Positions 1 to 13,429 of a stretch of 64,000 nt of DNA are shown piece after piece. Below the pieces are notes generated by a model. The model was not told where the DNA came from and made no database searches. It saw only the letters and a list, made by a program, of their open reading frames with translations. A program made the position numbers and the translations under genes. The DNA comes from Pantoea sp. At-9b (GTDB lineage Bacteria > Pseudomonadota > Gammaproteobacteria > Enterobacterales > Enterobacteriaceae): NCBI RefSeq assembly GCF_000175935.2, contig NC_014837.1, positions 1,798,001 to 1,862,000 of the forward strand, written 5' to 3'. Positions within the stretch are counted from its first letter, which is position 1. Each line of letters opens with the position of its first letter.

Positions 1-140
1 TGGCAACCTGCGCGTCAGATACGACGCAAGCGTAATCAGACAGCATGAGGCTGCGAAAAGTCAGGAATATGTTAAGGTAAAAAGATGTGATTTTGTGAGA
101 GACCTCTAATTTTTACCTGAGCTGAAACCTGATTTTGCCC

Positions 141-1577
141 ATGTTACTTGTTGTTTTAACGCCTTCATCCCGACGTATCACCCTCGGTGCGATCGCACTG
201 CTGGTCACTGTGCCTGCTGTTCAGGCGTTTAACCGCGACGCGACGATTTCCGACACACCGTTCAGCGATGCGGCGCGATTTCAGAAAATGGCAGACGCAT
301 TGCCCGCACTTGGCTATCAGGACGACAGCAGCAATTTCTCGCAAAAACTGGCGGATATGGCCAAAAGCATTGGTGAAGCCAGCGAAAACAGCAGCGATAC
401 CACCTTCGGGCACCAGGCCGGGCTGTGGGCCTTTAATCATTTCCGCGAAGAAGTGGCGCAGCGGGTATCGAGTGAAGGGGAGTCGTTGCTGTCACCTTAC
501 GGCAATGCGCAGATCGATTTTGCTGTTGATATGAATGGGAATTTTACTGGCAGTGGGGCTGAATTACTCACTCCGTGGGCCGATCGTAATCGTTATCTTA
601 CCTTTAGCCAGGTGGGTTTCCATCAAACAGATGATGGGCTGGTGGGCAATGCCGGGTTAGGGCAACGTTGGGTCGCCGGGAGCTGGCTGCTGGGTTATAA
701 CGCCTTTGTCGATCATCTGTTTACCAGCCCGTTGCAACGCGGTTCCCTTGGTACCGAAGCCTGGGCAGACTATCTACGCTTTTCGGCCAATTACTATTAT
801 CCGCTATCGGGATGGCATAATGGTGACCCCACGCAACAGCAGCGTATGGCACGCGGTTATGATTTTACCACCCAGGGTTATCTGCCTTTCTATCGTCAAC
901 TCGGGATGTCGGTCAGTTGGGAGCAGTATCTGGGACAGGATGTTGACCTGTTCAATTCCGGCACGCGTTACCATAACCCGTCGGCACTCACCTTCGGTCT
1001 TTCCTATACGCCGGTGCCGTTAGTCACTGTTTCCGCCAGCCACAAAACCAGTAGTGAAGGGGAGAGTCAGGATCAGTTTGGCTTGCGCCTCAATTATCGC
1101 TTTGGTGTGGCGCTAAGCCAGCAACTGAGCGCCGATAATGTGGCGGCAGCCCGCTCATTGCGCGGCAGTCGCTATGACACGGTCACGCGTAATTACACGC
1201 CGGTGCTGGAATACCGGCAGCGCCAGACGTTGTCGGTATTTCTCGCCACCCCGCCGTGGCAGCTGAACGCGGGTGAAAGTCTGCCATTAAAACTGCAAAT
1301 TCGATCTGCCAATGCGATCGCTGGAGTGAGCTGGCAGGGTGATACCCAGGCGCTAAGCCTGACGCCACCGGCGAATAATCAAGACCCGCAGGGCTGGAGC
1401 ATTATTATGCCCGCATGGGATAGCACGCCAGGAGCCAGTAACCGCTATCGTTTGGCGGTTACGCTGGAGGACAGTAAACAACAGCGTGTCACCTCAAACT
1501 GGATTACCTTGCAGGTCGAACAACCGTTTGCAATGGAGTCAGCGGCTGATAATCGATTTGACCTGCTGGAGCCGTGA
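141..1577 (+). CDS. ychO: YchO-like inverse autotransporter beta-barrel protein
   Basis: The product (about 478 aa) resembles E. coli YchO along its length. It has an N-terminal signal peptide ending near VQA, an invasin/intimin-type beta-barrel with conserved blocks such as RMARGYDFT and FNSGTRYHNP, and a short C-terminal Ig-like segment containing FLATPPW and the conserved run LKLQIRS. It lacks the large passenger repeats of true invasins, so it is probably an outer-membrane barrel with a small periplasmic or exposed domain. The ATG at 141 gives a good signal peptide; an in-frame TTG lies two codons upstream and neither start has a clear Shine-Dalgarno. In E. coli ychO lies beside the nar genes, so this position next to a porin gene differs. 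Its role in adhesion is inferred from the family only. Confidence 0.85.
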   Translation: MLLVVLTPSSRRITLGAIALLVTVPAVQAFNRDATISDTPFSDAARFQKMADALPALGYQDDSSNFSQKLADMAKSIGEASENSSDTTFGHQAGLWAFNHFREEVAQRVSSEGESLLSPYGNAQIDFAVDMNGNFTGSGAELLTPWADRNRYLTFSQVGFHQTDDGLVGNAGLGQRWVAGSWLLGYNAFVDHLFTSPLQRGSLGTEAWADYLRFSANYYYPLSGWHNGDPTQQQRMARGYDFTTQGYLPFYRQLGMSVSWEQYLGQDVDLFNSGTRYHNPSALTFGLSYTPVPLVTVSASHKTSSEGESQDQFGLRLNYRFGVALSQQLSADNVAAARSLRGSRYDTVTRNYTPVLEYRQRQTLSVFLATPPWQLNAGESLPLKLQIRSANAIAGVSWQGDTQALSLTPPANNQDPQGWSIIMPAWDSTPGASNRYRLAVTLEDSKQQRVTSNWITLQVEQPFAMESAADNRFDLLEP

Positions 1578-1581
1578 CCAG

Positions 1582-1611
1582 AAAAAAGAAAGGGCAGCTT
1601 TCGCTGCCCTT
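1582..1611 (-). terminator. Rho-independent terminator of the porin gene
   Basis: A perfect 9-bp stem (AAGGGCAGC with GCTGCCCTT, 4-nt loop) is followed on the minus strand by a T-rich tract (TTTCTTTTTTC). It lies about 50 bp past the porin stop codon. On the plus strand no T-run follows, so it is chiefly a minus-strand terminator. Confidence 0.8.
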
Positions 1612-1661
1612 GGGACATCCGGTTGACACGGGCCGGATGTGACAATGAGGGTAAAACTGAC

Positions 1662-2741
1662 TTAGAACTGGTAAACCAGACCAACAACGGTGATGTCGTC
1701 GGTTGCCAGACCCAGCGGGTTGTTGTCCTTCAACAGGTTGATGCGGTATTCCGCATAGGTAGACATGTTTTTGTTGAAGTAGTACGTCGCACCGATAGAC
1801 ACATATTTAAAGATATCCGCATCGCCGATGTCTTCGATGTCTTTACCTTTCGAAGAGACGTAAGCCAGTGACGGACGGAAACCGTTCAGGAACTGATACT
1901 GTGCAACTGCTTCGAAGTTGACAGCTTTGTTAGCAAAACCACCAGAGATCGGGGTAGCGTTCTGGGTCTGGCCGTACATGGTTGCCAGGTAGATCTGGTT
2001 CGCGTCATATTTGATCGCGGTAGCCCAGTGCTGCGCTTTATCACCGTGACCACGGGTGGCGGCGTTCTGGGTCTCGGTACGATCCAGGCTGGCGTAAGCA
2101 CCGACCAGGCTCAGGCCGAAATCGAAGTCGTAAGAGGTAGACAGCGCGAAACCGTCGCCGTTAGAACGACGTACCGCGATGTCAGAGTAGCTGGTGCGGT
2201 CGTTTTTGCCTTCATACTGCGCAGCAAAGTTCCAACCTTTCACCAGACCGAAGAAATCTTTGTTACGCCAGGTCAGCACACCCGTTGAGCGGCCAGACAG
2301 GAAGGCGTCGGTGTAACCAGAGTCACCACCGAAGAACGGCAGCATATCGGTGTAGCCCAGTGCGTCATAAACCAGACCATAGTTACGGCCATAGTCCAGT
2401 GAACCCAACTCACCGTATTTCAGACCGGCGTAGCCCAGACGGGTGCGGTTACCGGTTTGTGAATCAGAACCCCCTTCAGAATGGCTCAGGCTGTACTGGT
2501 ACTGCCAGAAACCATAACCGGTCAGCTGGTCAGTGATTTTGGTTTCGCCTTTGAAGCCCAGACGGGTGTAAGAGGAGGTTTCACCATCGTTGCTGCTGTC
2601 ATCGGAGAACAGGTGTGAAACGTTAATTTTACCGACCAGGTCGAGTTTGTTGCCATCTTTGTTATAGATTTCGGCGGCCTGAGCCGTAGAAAGTCCCAGC
2701 AGTAACGGCATTACTGCTGCCAGTAAAGTGCGCTTCATCAT
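1662..2741 (-). CDS. General porin of the OmpC/OmpF/PhoE family
   Basis: The 359-aa precursor has a signal peptide ending [11 protein letters not shown], the usual mature start of enterobacterial trimeric porins. It contains the loop-3 constriction motif FFGGD (PEFGGD in E. coli porins), many alternating beta strands, and ends in the outer-membrane signature VYQF with a terminal Phe recognised by the BAM machinery. It forms a passive 16-stranded channel for small hydrophilic solutes. I cannot tell from sequence alone which E. coli porin is the true orthologue; length and loops fit OmpC or OmpF best. Two adjacent ATGs (2741 and 2738) are possible starts. The upstream region is AT-rich, as usual for OmpR-regulated porins, but I did not resolve OmpR boxes. 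Confidence 0.9.
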   Translation of the reverse strand: MMKRTLLAAVMPLLLGLSTAQAAEIYNKDGNKLDLVGKINVSHLFSDDSSNDGETSSYTRLGFKGETKITDQLTGYGFWQYQYSLSHSEGGSDSQTGNRTRLGYAGLKYGELGSLDYGRNYGLVYDALGYTDMLPFFGGDSGYTDAFLSGRSTGVLTWRNKDFFGLVKGWNFAAQYEGKNDRTSYSDIAVRRSNGDGFALSTSYDFDFGLSLVGAYASLDRTETQNAATRGHGDKAQHWATAIKYDANQIYLATMYGQTQNATPISGGFANKAVNFEAVAQYQFLNGFRPSLAYVSSKGKDIEDIGDADIFKYVSIGATYYFNKNMSTYAEYRINLLKDNNPLGLATDDITVVGLVYQF

Positions 2742-3283
2742 TTAAATTTTACCCTGTGTTATTTTTTAATTGTTGCCCTGCTATGGGGCGAAATGAAAAT
2801 GACACAAAAGGTTCAAGATCGAAAGTGCAATAAATGTAACTAAATATTTCTTGTTGGCTTTTTGTGCGAATCTTAATCTCCAATTCCATTATATGGGATT
2901 GTTTATTGTTTTTACTTATCCTTAAAATCACTGTGCATTAGCTATAATTAATATTTAATATATTGATTAATATGATATTTTTGTGTTTTGATTATTTGTG
3001 TCTAATAGATTCTCTTCTGCCCGTAAATAGCACAAGCCTATGTGTTTTTGTTCAATAACAAACTCGCTGCGCCTGATAATAATTAGCCTGATCACTTTTT
3101 CTATAAATACACTGTTTCTGGTTATTTCCGAATTTATAATAACCTTAGTCACTAACATTATTTTGCGCAGCAAGTGAATGGAAATGGATAAAAAATGCGC
3201 AGGAGTGTTATTTATTTGTTGGCTTCTGTATTAAAAATAACCATCAGGCGCTGTTATTACCCCGCACCAATATCGCACTTTTG
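2742..3283. other. AT-rich intergenic region between the porin and ast genes
   Basis: About 540 bp of strongly AT-rich sequence precede the NtrC sites of the ast promoter. The right-hand part of the porin promoter must lie here. Short reading frames exist on both strands (for example 2967-3173 minus) but they have low-complexity Ile/Lys/Asn-rich composition, no clear ribosome-binding site and no recognisable domain, so I do not call them as genes. The composition suggests a nucleoid-protein (H-NS-like) target, which is inference. Confidence 0.5.
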
Positions 3284-3319
3284 TGCACCAAAATGGATCT
3301 ATATGAACCGTTTTGGTGC
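3284..3319 (+). promoter_or_regulatory. Two tandem NtrC-type enhancer sites of the ast operon
   Basis: Two copies of the TGCACC-N4-TGGTGC pattern occur: TGCACCAAAATGGATC at 3284-3299 and TGAACCGTTTTGGTGC at 3304-3319. Their centres are 20 bp apart (two helical turns), so both sites face the same side of the helix. Each has one perfect and one degraded half, and the outer halves are the perfect ones. They lie about 235-270 bp upstream of the expected start of the sigma-54 promoter at 3529-3546. E. coli astC is known to be NtrC-activated from distant upstream sites. Confidence 0.75.
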
Positions 3320-3528
3320 TTCGGTTGCGTCATGCTGGCGAAATATTTCCTCGGCGATCACAAAAGCAATATTTCATTTTGTGAATGCATAAATCCGCTT
3401 AAGAATTCTCTGACATATAGACGCCATCAGACTGTTATTCACTTTTTATGCAGTTAAAGTGAATATGGCATCTGGTTAAGTTATTGATATTTCGTTATTG
3501 AAATCCATTTATGCACTTTTTCCTCTGG

Positions 3529-3546
3529 CTGGCACGGTTACTGCAA
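3529..3546 (+). promoter_or_regulatory. Sigma-54 (-24/-12) promoter of astCADBE
   Basis: CTGGCACGGTTACTGCAA matches the RpoN consensus (TGGCACG-N4-TTGCA) with one mismatch, and the invariant GG and GC are separated by 10 bp. It lies about 80 bp upstream of the astC start codon. Inverted half-sites resembling ARG boxes (ATTCAC at 3437-3442 and GTGAAT at 3459-3464) lie between the enhancer and promoter; ArgR co-activates astC in E. coli, but the match here is only partial. Confidence 0.8.
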
Positions 3547-3588
3547 TATACAGTTAAGCTGAAAGTCACCGGTTTTTAACAATTTTAA

Positions 3589-8667
<5,079 letters not shown>

Positions 8668-8714
8668 CGCTTGGGGGCGCATGAGTCGCCCCTTGTTTTA
8701 CGTAAGGAGAAAGA

Positions 8715-9710
8715 ATGCAGGATTTTTTACAGCAAACATTGTCTGGCCGGGTGCCGCTGGAGCGTCACGGGCAAAACGCCCACCTCAGCTGGCAGTGGCT
8801 TGATGAGGGCATTCTGTCCCTGACCCCGCATACCCCGACCTCGCAGGCGTTAGTGCTTTCTGCGGGCATCCATGGCAATGAAACCGCGCCGGTAGAGATC
8901 CTGAACCTGCTATTGACGCCCCTGCTGCGCGGTGAAAAACCGTTAGCGGTACGTCTGTTGGTGTTGCTGGGGAATCCGCAGGCATTGCGCAGCGGGAAAC
9001 GTTATCAGCAGTACGATATCAATCGTCTGTTTGGTGGCCGCTGGCAGCAGGTCGCTGATGTGCCGGAGGCGCGGCGTGCCTTACGGCTGGAGCAGGCGCT
9101 GGAAACCTTCTGGCACACCTGCCTGACAACCGAAACCCGCTGGCACCTCGACTTGCATACCGCGATTCGCGGTTCTTACCATACGCGTTTTGGTGTGATG
9201 CCTTTGAATCAACGTCCGTGGCCGCAGGATTTTATGCACTGGCTGGCGGCGGCGGGGCTGGAAGCGCTGGTGTTTCATCGTTCTCCGGGAGGCACCTTTA
9301 CCCATTTCAGTTGTGAGCATTATGCTGCTGCCAGCTGTACGCTGGAGTTGGGCAAGGCGCTGCCATTTGGCGAGAATGATCTTACCCAGTTCAGCGCAGC
9401 CCAGCAGGCACTGGCGGCGCTGTTGTATGGTGAGACCTTACCGCAGGTGCAGGTCGCCCCCCGTCATTACCGGGTGGCACAACAAATCACCCGCCATGGC
9501 GAGTCCTTTGTGCTGCATATGGGATCGGATACCCTCAACTTTACTGCCTTTCCGCACGGGACGTTGCTGGCGGAGGAGGGCGATACCCGTTACTACGTGC
9601 AGCAGGCTCGCGAGTTTGTCTTGTTCCCCAACCCGAATGTGGCACCGGGATTACGTGCCGGATTGATGCTGGTGGAAGAGAACGAACAAACGCAGGCATT
9701 GACGTTGTAG
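8715..9710 (+). CDS. astE: Succinylglutamate desuccinylase (AST step 5)
   Basis: Zinc-dependent aminoacylase-2/carboxypeptidase-family enzyme of 331 aa that splits N-succinylglutamate to glutamate and succinate, the last AST step. Zinc ligands are visible in SAGIHGNETAPVE (HxxE) and in HLDLHTAIRGS. A strong AAGGAG site precedes the ATG. The 47-bp gap from astB has no promoter I can see, so it is probably cotranscribed. A degenerate palindromic repeat follows its stop codon. Confidence 0.95.
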   Translation: MQDFLQQTLSGRVPLERHGQNAHLSWQWLDEGILSLTPHTPTSQALVLSAGIHGNETAPVEILNLLLTPLLRGEKPLAVRLLVLLGNPQALRSGKRYQQYDINRLFGGRWQQVADVPEARRALRLEQALETFWHTCLTTETRWHLDLHTAIRGSYHTRFGVMPLNQRPWPQDFMHWLAAAGLEALVFHRSPGGTFTHFSCEHYAAASCTLELGKALPFGENDLTQFSAAQQALAALLYGETLPQVQVAPRHYRVAQQITRHGESFVLHMGSDTLNFTAFPHGTLLAEEGDTRYYVQQAREFVLFPNPNVAPGLRAGLMLVEENEQTQALTL

Positions 9711-9716
9711 CAAGGT

Positions 9717-9755
9717 GATTTATCGCGCGTTGATCAGCGTGCGATAAATCGTGCC
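9717..9755. repeat. Short variant of the ATTTATCGCGC palindromic repeat
   Basis: GATTTATCGCGC and GCGATAAATCGTGCC form an imperfect inverted repeat just after the astE stop. The arms match those of the two longer palindromes at 16306-16371 and 63048-63103, but the outer GTAGCGGC ends are missing. It may act as a terminator or mRNA 3'-end stabiliser. The remaining sequence up to spy (about 270 bp) shows no gene. Confidence 0.6.
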
Positions 9756-10028
9756 ATTAGCGGCGGATGAGTGCGCAATTGTCCTTTCGTTACGCCGACA
9801 ATACCGTTACACTCCTCCTTAATTCCTGCGTTTTTTGCCTTATTCGTCATACTCTTTTGCAATTCCTCACGCATTTCTTCTCATTCTCTCCATGATCGCC
9901 TGATATCTGTCTTTTATGCTTTCAGGGCTTTACTCAGCCTCTGAGTAGTTGACGTTCAGCGTCGTATGCTTGTTTCCGAAGACGCGACACAGGCTGTCGT
10001 CATGAAACTGAAAAGTAAGGACAATATT

Positions 10029-10526
10029 ATGCGTAAACTGACTTCCCTCTTCCTGGCTACCGCGATGGCTCTCGGTGCTGCCAATATCGTCCATGCTGCG
10101 GCAGACAACCTGACGCCTCCGCCGGCCGGCAGCGAGAAACCAATGCATAAGCCGCCGATGCGTCATGGTGGTATGGACATGATGTTCAAAGGTCTTAACC
10201 TGACCGACGCCCAGAAAAAACAAATGCATGACATCATGCGTGAAAGCCACAAAGACTTTAAACGTCCGTCACTGGAAGAACGCCGTGCTAACCACGCGCT
10301 GATTGCTTCTGACACCTTCGACCGTGCGAAAGCGGAAGCACAGGCAGAAAAAATGACTGCCAATGCCAAAGAGCGTGCCGTGGCGATGATGGAAACGCAG
10401 AACAAACTCTATAACGTGTTGACGCCGGAGCAGAAAAAGCAATTCAACGCGAACTTTGAGAAACGTCTGACAGAGAAACGCCCGCACGATGGTAAGATGC
10501 CACCACCACCGGCTGAGGGCGAATAA
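10029..10526 (+). CDS. spy: Spy-type periplasmic chaperone
   Basis: A 165-aa secreted protein of the Spy/CpxP family. It has a signal peptide ending near VHAA, then the LTDAQKKQMHDIM helix and a second LTPEQKKQFNANFEK motif (the two LTxxQ repeats of the family), in a Met/Lys/Pro-rich chain. Spy is an ATP-independent periplasmic chaperone that forms a cradle-shaped dimer and is induced by Bae/Cpx envelope stress. I chose the ATG at 10029, preceded by AAGGA; an upstream in-frame ATG would add a leader before the signal sequence. It lies between ast and cho, as in E. coli. I did not find a convincing CpxR or BaeR site. Confidence 0.92.
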   Translation: MRKLTSLFLATAMALGAANIVHAAADNLTPPPAGSEKPMHKPPMRHGGMDMMFKGLNLTDAQKKQMHDIMRESHKDFKRPSLEERRANHALIASDTFDRAKAEAQAEKMTANAKERAVAMMETQNKLYNVLTPEQKKQFNANFEKRLTEKRPHDGKMPPPPAEGE

Positions 10527-10549
10527 TTCGCATAGCCTGACGGTTTGAG

Positions 10550-10598
10550 ACCGCCGACGTTGTCCATCGCATCTGATGCTTTGGGCAGCGTCGGCGGT
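10550..10598. terminator. Long palindromic terminator between spy and cho
   Basis: A perfect 10-bp outer stem (ACCGCCGACG with CGTCGGCGGT) encloses a 29-nt middle that itself contains GCATC-T-GATGC. TTTTGCTTTT follows on the plus strand. It lies 24 bp after spy and just beyond the convergent cho stop, so it may serve both genes. Confidence 0.65.
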
Positions 10599-10605
10599 TT
10601 TGCTT

Positions 10606-11466
10606 TTACAGTGCGATCAACGGGAACTCGCCAGACAGCAGGGGACGGCAAAGAATTTTATAACCGTCATGATCGAAGCCGTGCGGGTTGCGCCGCAGCT
10701 GGCGCGCTTCGGCTTCACTACTCACCGAACCCAGCCAGAACCAGTGATCAATCACGTGGATCTGCGTCATCGTCGCGCCACGCTCCACCATGCCTACTGC
10801 ACCTGACCACGGCCAGCACACCACCCGTAATGCGTCCAGCGCCTGTTGTAAACGCTGTTGATGCGCCTCAGGCGGCTCGTTACCGCAGCAGGCACCGGCA
10901 CAGCGTTTGAGTGCGGCGCGAAAACACCCGCGACCGCTGCGCAGGTTCTCCAGCCCGAGCAAACCGTGGCACAGGCGCTGTTCATCGGCGATGCTTTTCA
11001 GCTTCTCCAGCGCGGCGTGACGGCTGCGAAACAGGCCGTACAGATTGGCCGTGCGGGAAAAATCGAGATCGCGGGCGTAGACCACCTGCGGCACGGTGTC
11101 GTTAAGTTGGAGTGAGCAGAGCTGGCGGTTTTTGCGCAGGCGTTTATTGAACAACGGCTGCTGCGTTTTGATCATCTGCGCTTCCAGTAACTGCGCGCCG
11201 AGGTCGCCCGCCGTGGGTATCCAACTGATGCGCCTCGCCTGACGCAGCATGCTGGCTTCATCCGGGGTGCGGAAATGGGACATCACACGGCTGCGCAGGT
11301 TAACGCTTTTGCCGATATACAGCGGCAGGTTATCGCTCTCACCATGGAAGACATAGACACCGGGCTGATTCGGTAAACCTTCCAGCCACTGGCGCAGATG
11401 TTCGGGATACTGGTAAATGGCTGCCGCATCAAATTCAAGGCGGTAACCTGTGACGCGTTTGACCAA
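10606..11466 (-). CDS. cho: Excinuclease Cho (UvrC homologue)
   Basis: The 286-aa protein matches E. coli Cho. It has an N-terminal GIY-YIG nuclease domain (GVYVFHG then LPLYIGKSVNLRSRV) and a cysteine-containing C-terminal part (KRCAGACCG). Cho makes the 3' incision in nucleotide-excision repair and can replace UvrC N-terminal nuclease activity at bulky lesions; it lacks the UvrC 5'-nuclease half. The start is TTG at 11466: it aligns with the E. coli N-terminus (MVKR then RLEFDAAAIY) and is preceded by GGAG. A LexA box lies 13 bp upstream. Confidence 0.93.
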   Translation of the reverse strand: MVKRVTGYRLEFDAAAIYQYPEHLRQWLEGLPNQPGVYVFHGESDNLPLYIGKSVNLRSRVMSHFRTPDEASMLRQARRISWIPTAGDLGAQLLEAQMIKTQQPLFNKRLRKNRQLCSLQLNDTVPQVVYARDLDFSRTANLYGLFRSRHAALEKLKSIADEQRLCHGLLGLENLRSGRGCFRAALKRCAGACCGNEPPEAHQQRLQQALDALRVVCWPWSGAVGMVERGATMTQIHVIDHWFWLGSVSSEAEARQLRRNPHGFDHDGYKILCRPLLSGEFPLIAL

Positions 11467-11479
11467 GGAGGACTCCGGT

Positions 11480-11499
11480 TACTGGTTGTCCATCCAGTA
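11480..11499 (-). promoter_or_regulatory. LexA (SOS) box upstream of cho
   Basis: The 20-bp TACTGGTTGTCCATCCAGTA has perfect TACTG and CAGTA ends with CTG-N10-CAG spacing, and fits the LexA consensus. It lies immediately before the cho ribosome-binding site. cho is a known LexA-controlled gene in E. coli. Confidence 0.85.
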
Positions 11500-11528
11500 T
11501 ATCAGCATGGCGTTTTTTTCGCCACCCA

Positions 11529-12419
11529 CTACAGGCGGCGGGTAGCCAGCCAGCAGATCAACGAGCCGAGGGTAATCATCAACACCCCTTGCCAGAAGGT
11601 CAGGGACGGTGTCAGTCCGAGCCAAAGCGAAGCCAACAGCGCCGATAACACTGGCGTAAAGTAGGATGCCGTTGCCAGTAACGTCAGGTTGCCGCGCTGA
11701 ATGCCGTGATTCCACGCGGAATAGGCCACGGCGGTGGAGACGCCCATAAATAACACCTCCAGCGCCGGGATCAGGCTGAAATGCAGCGAGCTAAGCTGTT
11801 CGGTGAGCGCGAATTTGATCCACAGCGCCAGCGCGGTGACCACAAAGAACAGATTGACGCCACTTTTGCCGTTGGCATAACGGCGCGTCACGTTGTTGTA
11901 CAGCCCCCAGGCGAAGGCGGCGATAAAGGCCAGCCCATACGCCAGCGGGTTACTGAGCAGATTATGCCCGAGCTGCGACCATGAGCTGCCCCCCCGGCTT
12001 TGCAGGACCCAGACAATGCCCGCCAGTGACAACAACAATCCGGGCCACAGCCAGACGCGGAAACGCTGCTGATTAAGCGGAATGGCAAAGACGATGGTCA
12101 GGCAGGGCCACAGGTAATTGATCATCCCCAGTTCCAGCGACTGAGCGCGATCCTGCGCCAGACCAATCGCCAGCGCGAGACAGATTTCATAGCCAACAAA
12201 CAGCACACCGCCGCCCCACAGATAGCGTGTCGGCATCTGGCGCAAATCCGGCAGTCCGCGTGTCAGGCACAGCAACAGCGCGGTGGTGGTGTAGATCAAG
12301 GCCGCACCACCGGTAGCGCCAAAGGCTTCGCTCACGCTGCGCAACAGGCCAACGGTGGTACTCCAGAGTAAAATCGCGCTCAGGCCAATCAGGGTTGCGC
12401 GCGGTAAATGTGCAGGCAT
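11529..12419 (-). CDS. yddG: YddG-type aromatic amino-acid exporter (DMT family)
   Basis: A 296-aa inner-membrane protein with two EamA halves and about ten hydrophobic segments. Conserved blocks shared with E. coli YddG include ATLIGLSAILLWST, YEICLALAIG, GMINYLWPCLT, SYFTPVLS and SFWQG-like FWQGVLMI, with the C-terminal CWLATRR. YddG exports phenylalanine, tyrosine, tryptophan and some methylated compounds. In E. coli the gene lies elsewhere, so its position between cho and nadE is a rearrangement. The neighbours do not suggest a functional link. Confidence 0.85.
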   Translation of the reverse strand: MPAHLPRATLIGLSAILLWSTTVGLLRSVSEAFGATGGAALIYTTTALLLCLTRGLPDLRQMPTRYLWGGGVLFVGYEICLALAIGLAQDRAQSLELGMINYLWPCLTIVFAIPLNQQRFRVWLWPGLLLSLAGIVWVLQSRGGSSWSQLGHNLLSNPLAYGLAFIAAFAWGLYNNVTRRYANGKSGVNLFFVVTALALWIKFALTEQLSSLHFSLIPALEVLFMGVSTAVAYSAWNHGIQRGNLTLLATASYFTPVLSALLASLWLGLTPSLTFWQGVLMITLGSLICWLATRRL

Positions 12420-12484
12420 AAAAAATATTCAGACCAGGCAAAGAGAGGCGTCTTCCGTCCCGAAATGGAAAACGCCGGAGGGGG

Positions 12485-13312
12485 TTATTTTTTCCAGAAA
12501 TCGTCGAACACGGTAATCGGCGGACGACGTTTGTGTTCGGTTTTCAGATACCAGCCTTCAATGATTTTGGCGGCCGCCGCATCAATGGTTTTGCCTTCCA
12601 GATAGGCATCAATCAGCTGATAGGTAACACCAAGGGCCACTTCATCCTGCAATCCCGGGCGATCATCTTCGAGGTCAGCCGTCGGGTGCTTCAGATAGAG
12701 ATGTTCCGGGCAACCCAGCAGTTTCAGCAGTTGTTTACCCTGACCTTTATTGAGGCGGAAGATCGGGTTGATATCACTGCCGCCATCGCCATATTTGGTG
12801 AAGAACCCGGTGACCGCTTCGGCTGCATGGTCAGTCCCCACCACCACCCCTTTGGTCATCCCGGCGATGCTGTACTGGGCTTTCATACGCTCGCGCGCTT
12901 TCTCGTTGCCGCGAATATAGTCGGACAGGGTGATCCCGGCATCCTGCAGCGCGCGTTCACTCGCCAGCACCGCTTCTTTGATGTTGACCACCAGCGATCG
13001 ATCCGGCTGGATAAAGGCCAGCGCATCCTGACAATCCTGCTCATCGGCCTGCACGCCATAAGGCAGACGCACAGCAATAAAGGTGTAGTCGTTATCACCG
13101 GTCTCTTCGCGCAATTCACGGATGGCGGTTTGCGACAAAATGCCCGTCAGCGTGGAATCCTGGCCGCCGCTGATCCCCAGCACCAGGGTCTTGATCCCGG
13201 GATTGGTTTTCAGGTACGACTTCAAAAAATCAACGCTGACGCGAACTTCTTGCTGGGGATCGATGACGGGTTTAACACCAAGGGCTTCAATGATTTCCTG
13301 CTGCAGTGACAT
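12485..13312 (-). CDS. nadE: NH3-dependent NAD(+) synthetase
   Basis: A 275-aa adenylating amidotransferase-type enzyme that converts deamido-NAD, ATP and ammonia to NAD. The PP-loop motif is visible in [13 protein letters not shown], and [19 protein letters not shown] and [12 protein letters not shown] are family signatures. There is no glutaminase domain, so ammonia is the nitrogen donor. It keeps its E. coli neighbourhood near cho and osmE, although yddG and an MFS/TetR pair have come between. Confidence 0.96.
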   Translation of the reverse strand: MSLQQEIIEALGVKPVIDPQQEVRVSVDFLKSYLKTNPGIKTLVLGISGGQDSTLTGILSQTAIRELREETGDNDYTFIAVRLPYGVQADEQDCQDALAFIQPDRSLVVNIKEAVLASERALQDAGITLSDYIRGNEKARERMKAQYSIAGMTKGVVVGTDHAAEAVTGFFTKYGDGGSDINPIFRLNKGQGKQLLKLLGCPEHLYLKHPTADLEDDRPGLQDEVALGVTYQLIDAYLEGKTIDAAAAKIIEGWYLKTEHKRRPPITVFDDFWKK

Positions 13313-13384
13313 GAACCTCTCCTCAAGTCAGTTGCCGGACGGCACAATGCGAATCATTTGCTAAAGCTAACGCGGCTGGCCCAA

Positions 13385-13410
13385 AACAACAAGCCGTATG
13401 GCTTGTTGTT
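13385..13410 (-). terminator. Terminator of the MFS pump gene
   Basis: A perfect 11-bp inverted repeat (AACAACAAGCC, 4-nt loop, GGCTTGTTGTT) lies 20 bp past the pump stop codon. On the minus strand it ends in TTGTTGTTTTGG, a moderate T-rich tail. Confidence 0.7.
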
Positions 13411-13429
13411 CGGGTTATTTGCTGGCAAA

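Noticed and set aside
2967..3173. 68-codon minus-strand frame in the AT-rich porin/ast gap
   Set aside because: Ile/Lys/Asn-rich low-complexity translation, no ribosome site, and chance frames are expected in AT-rich DNA.
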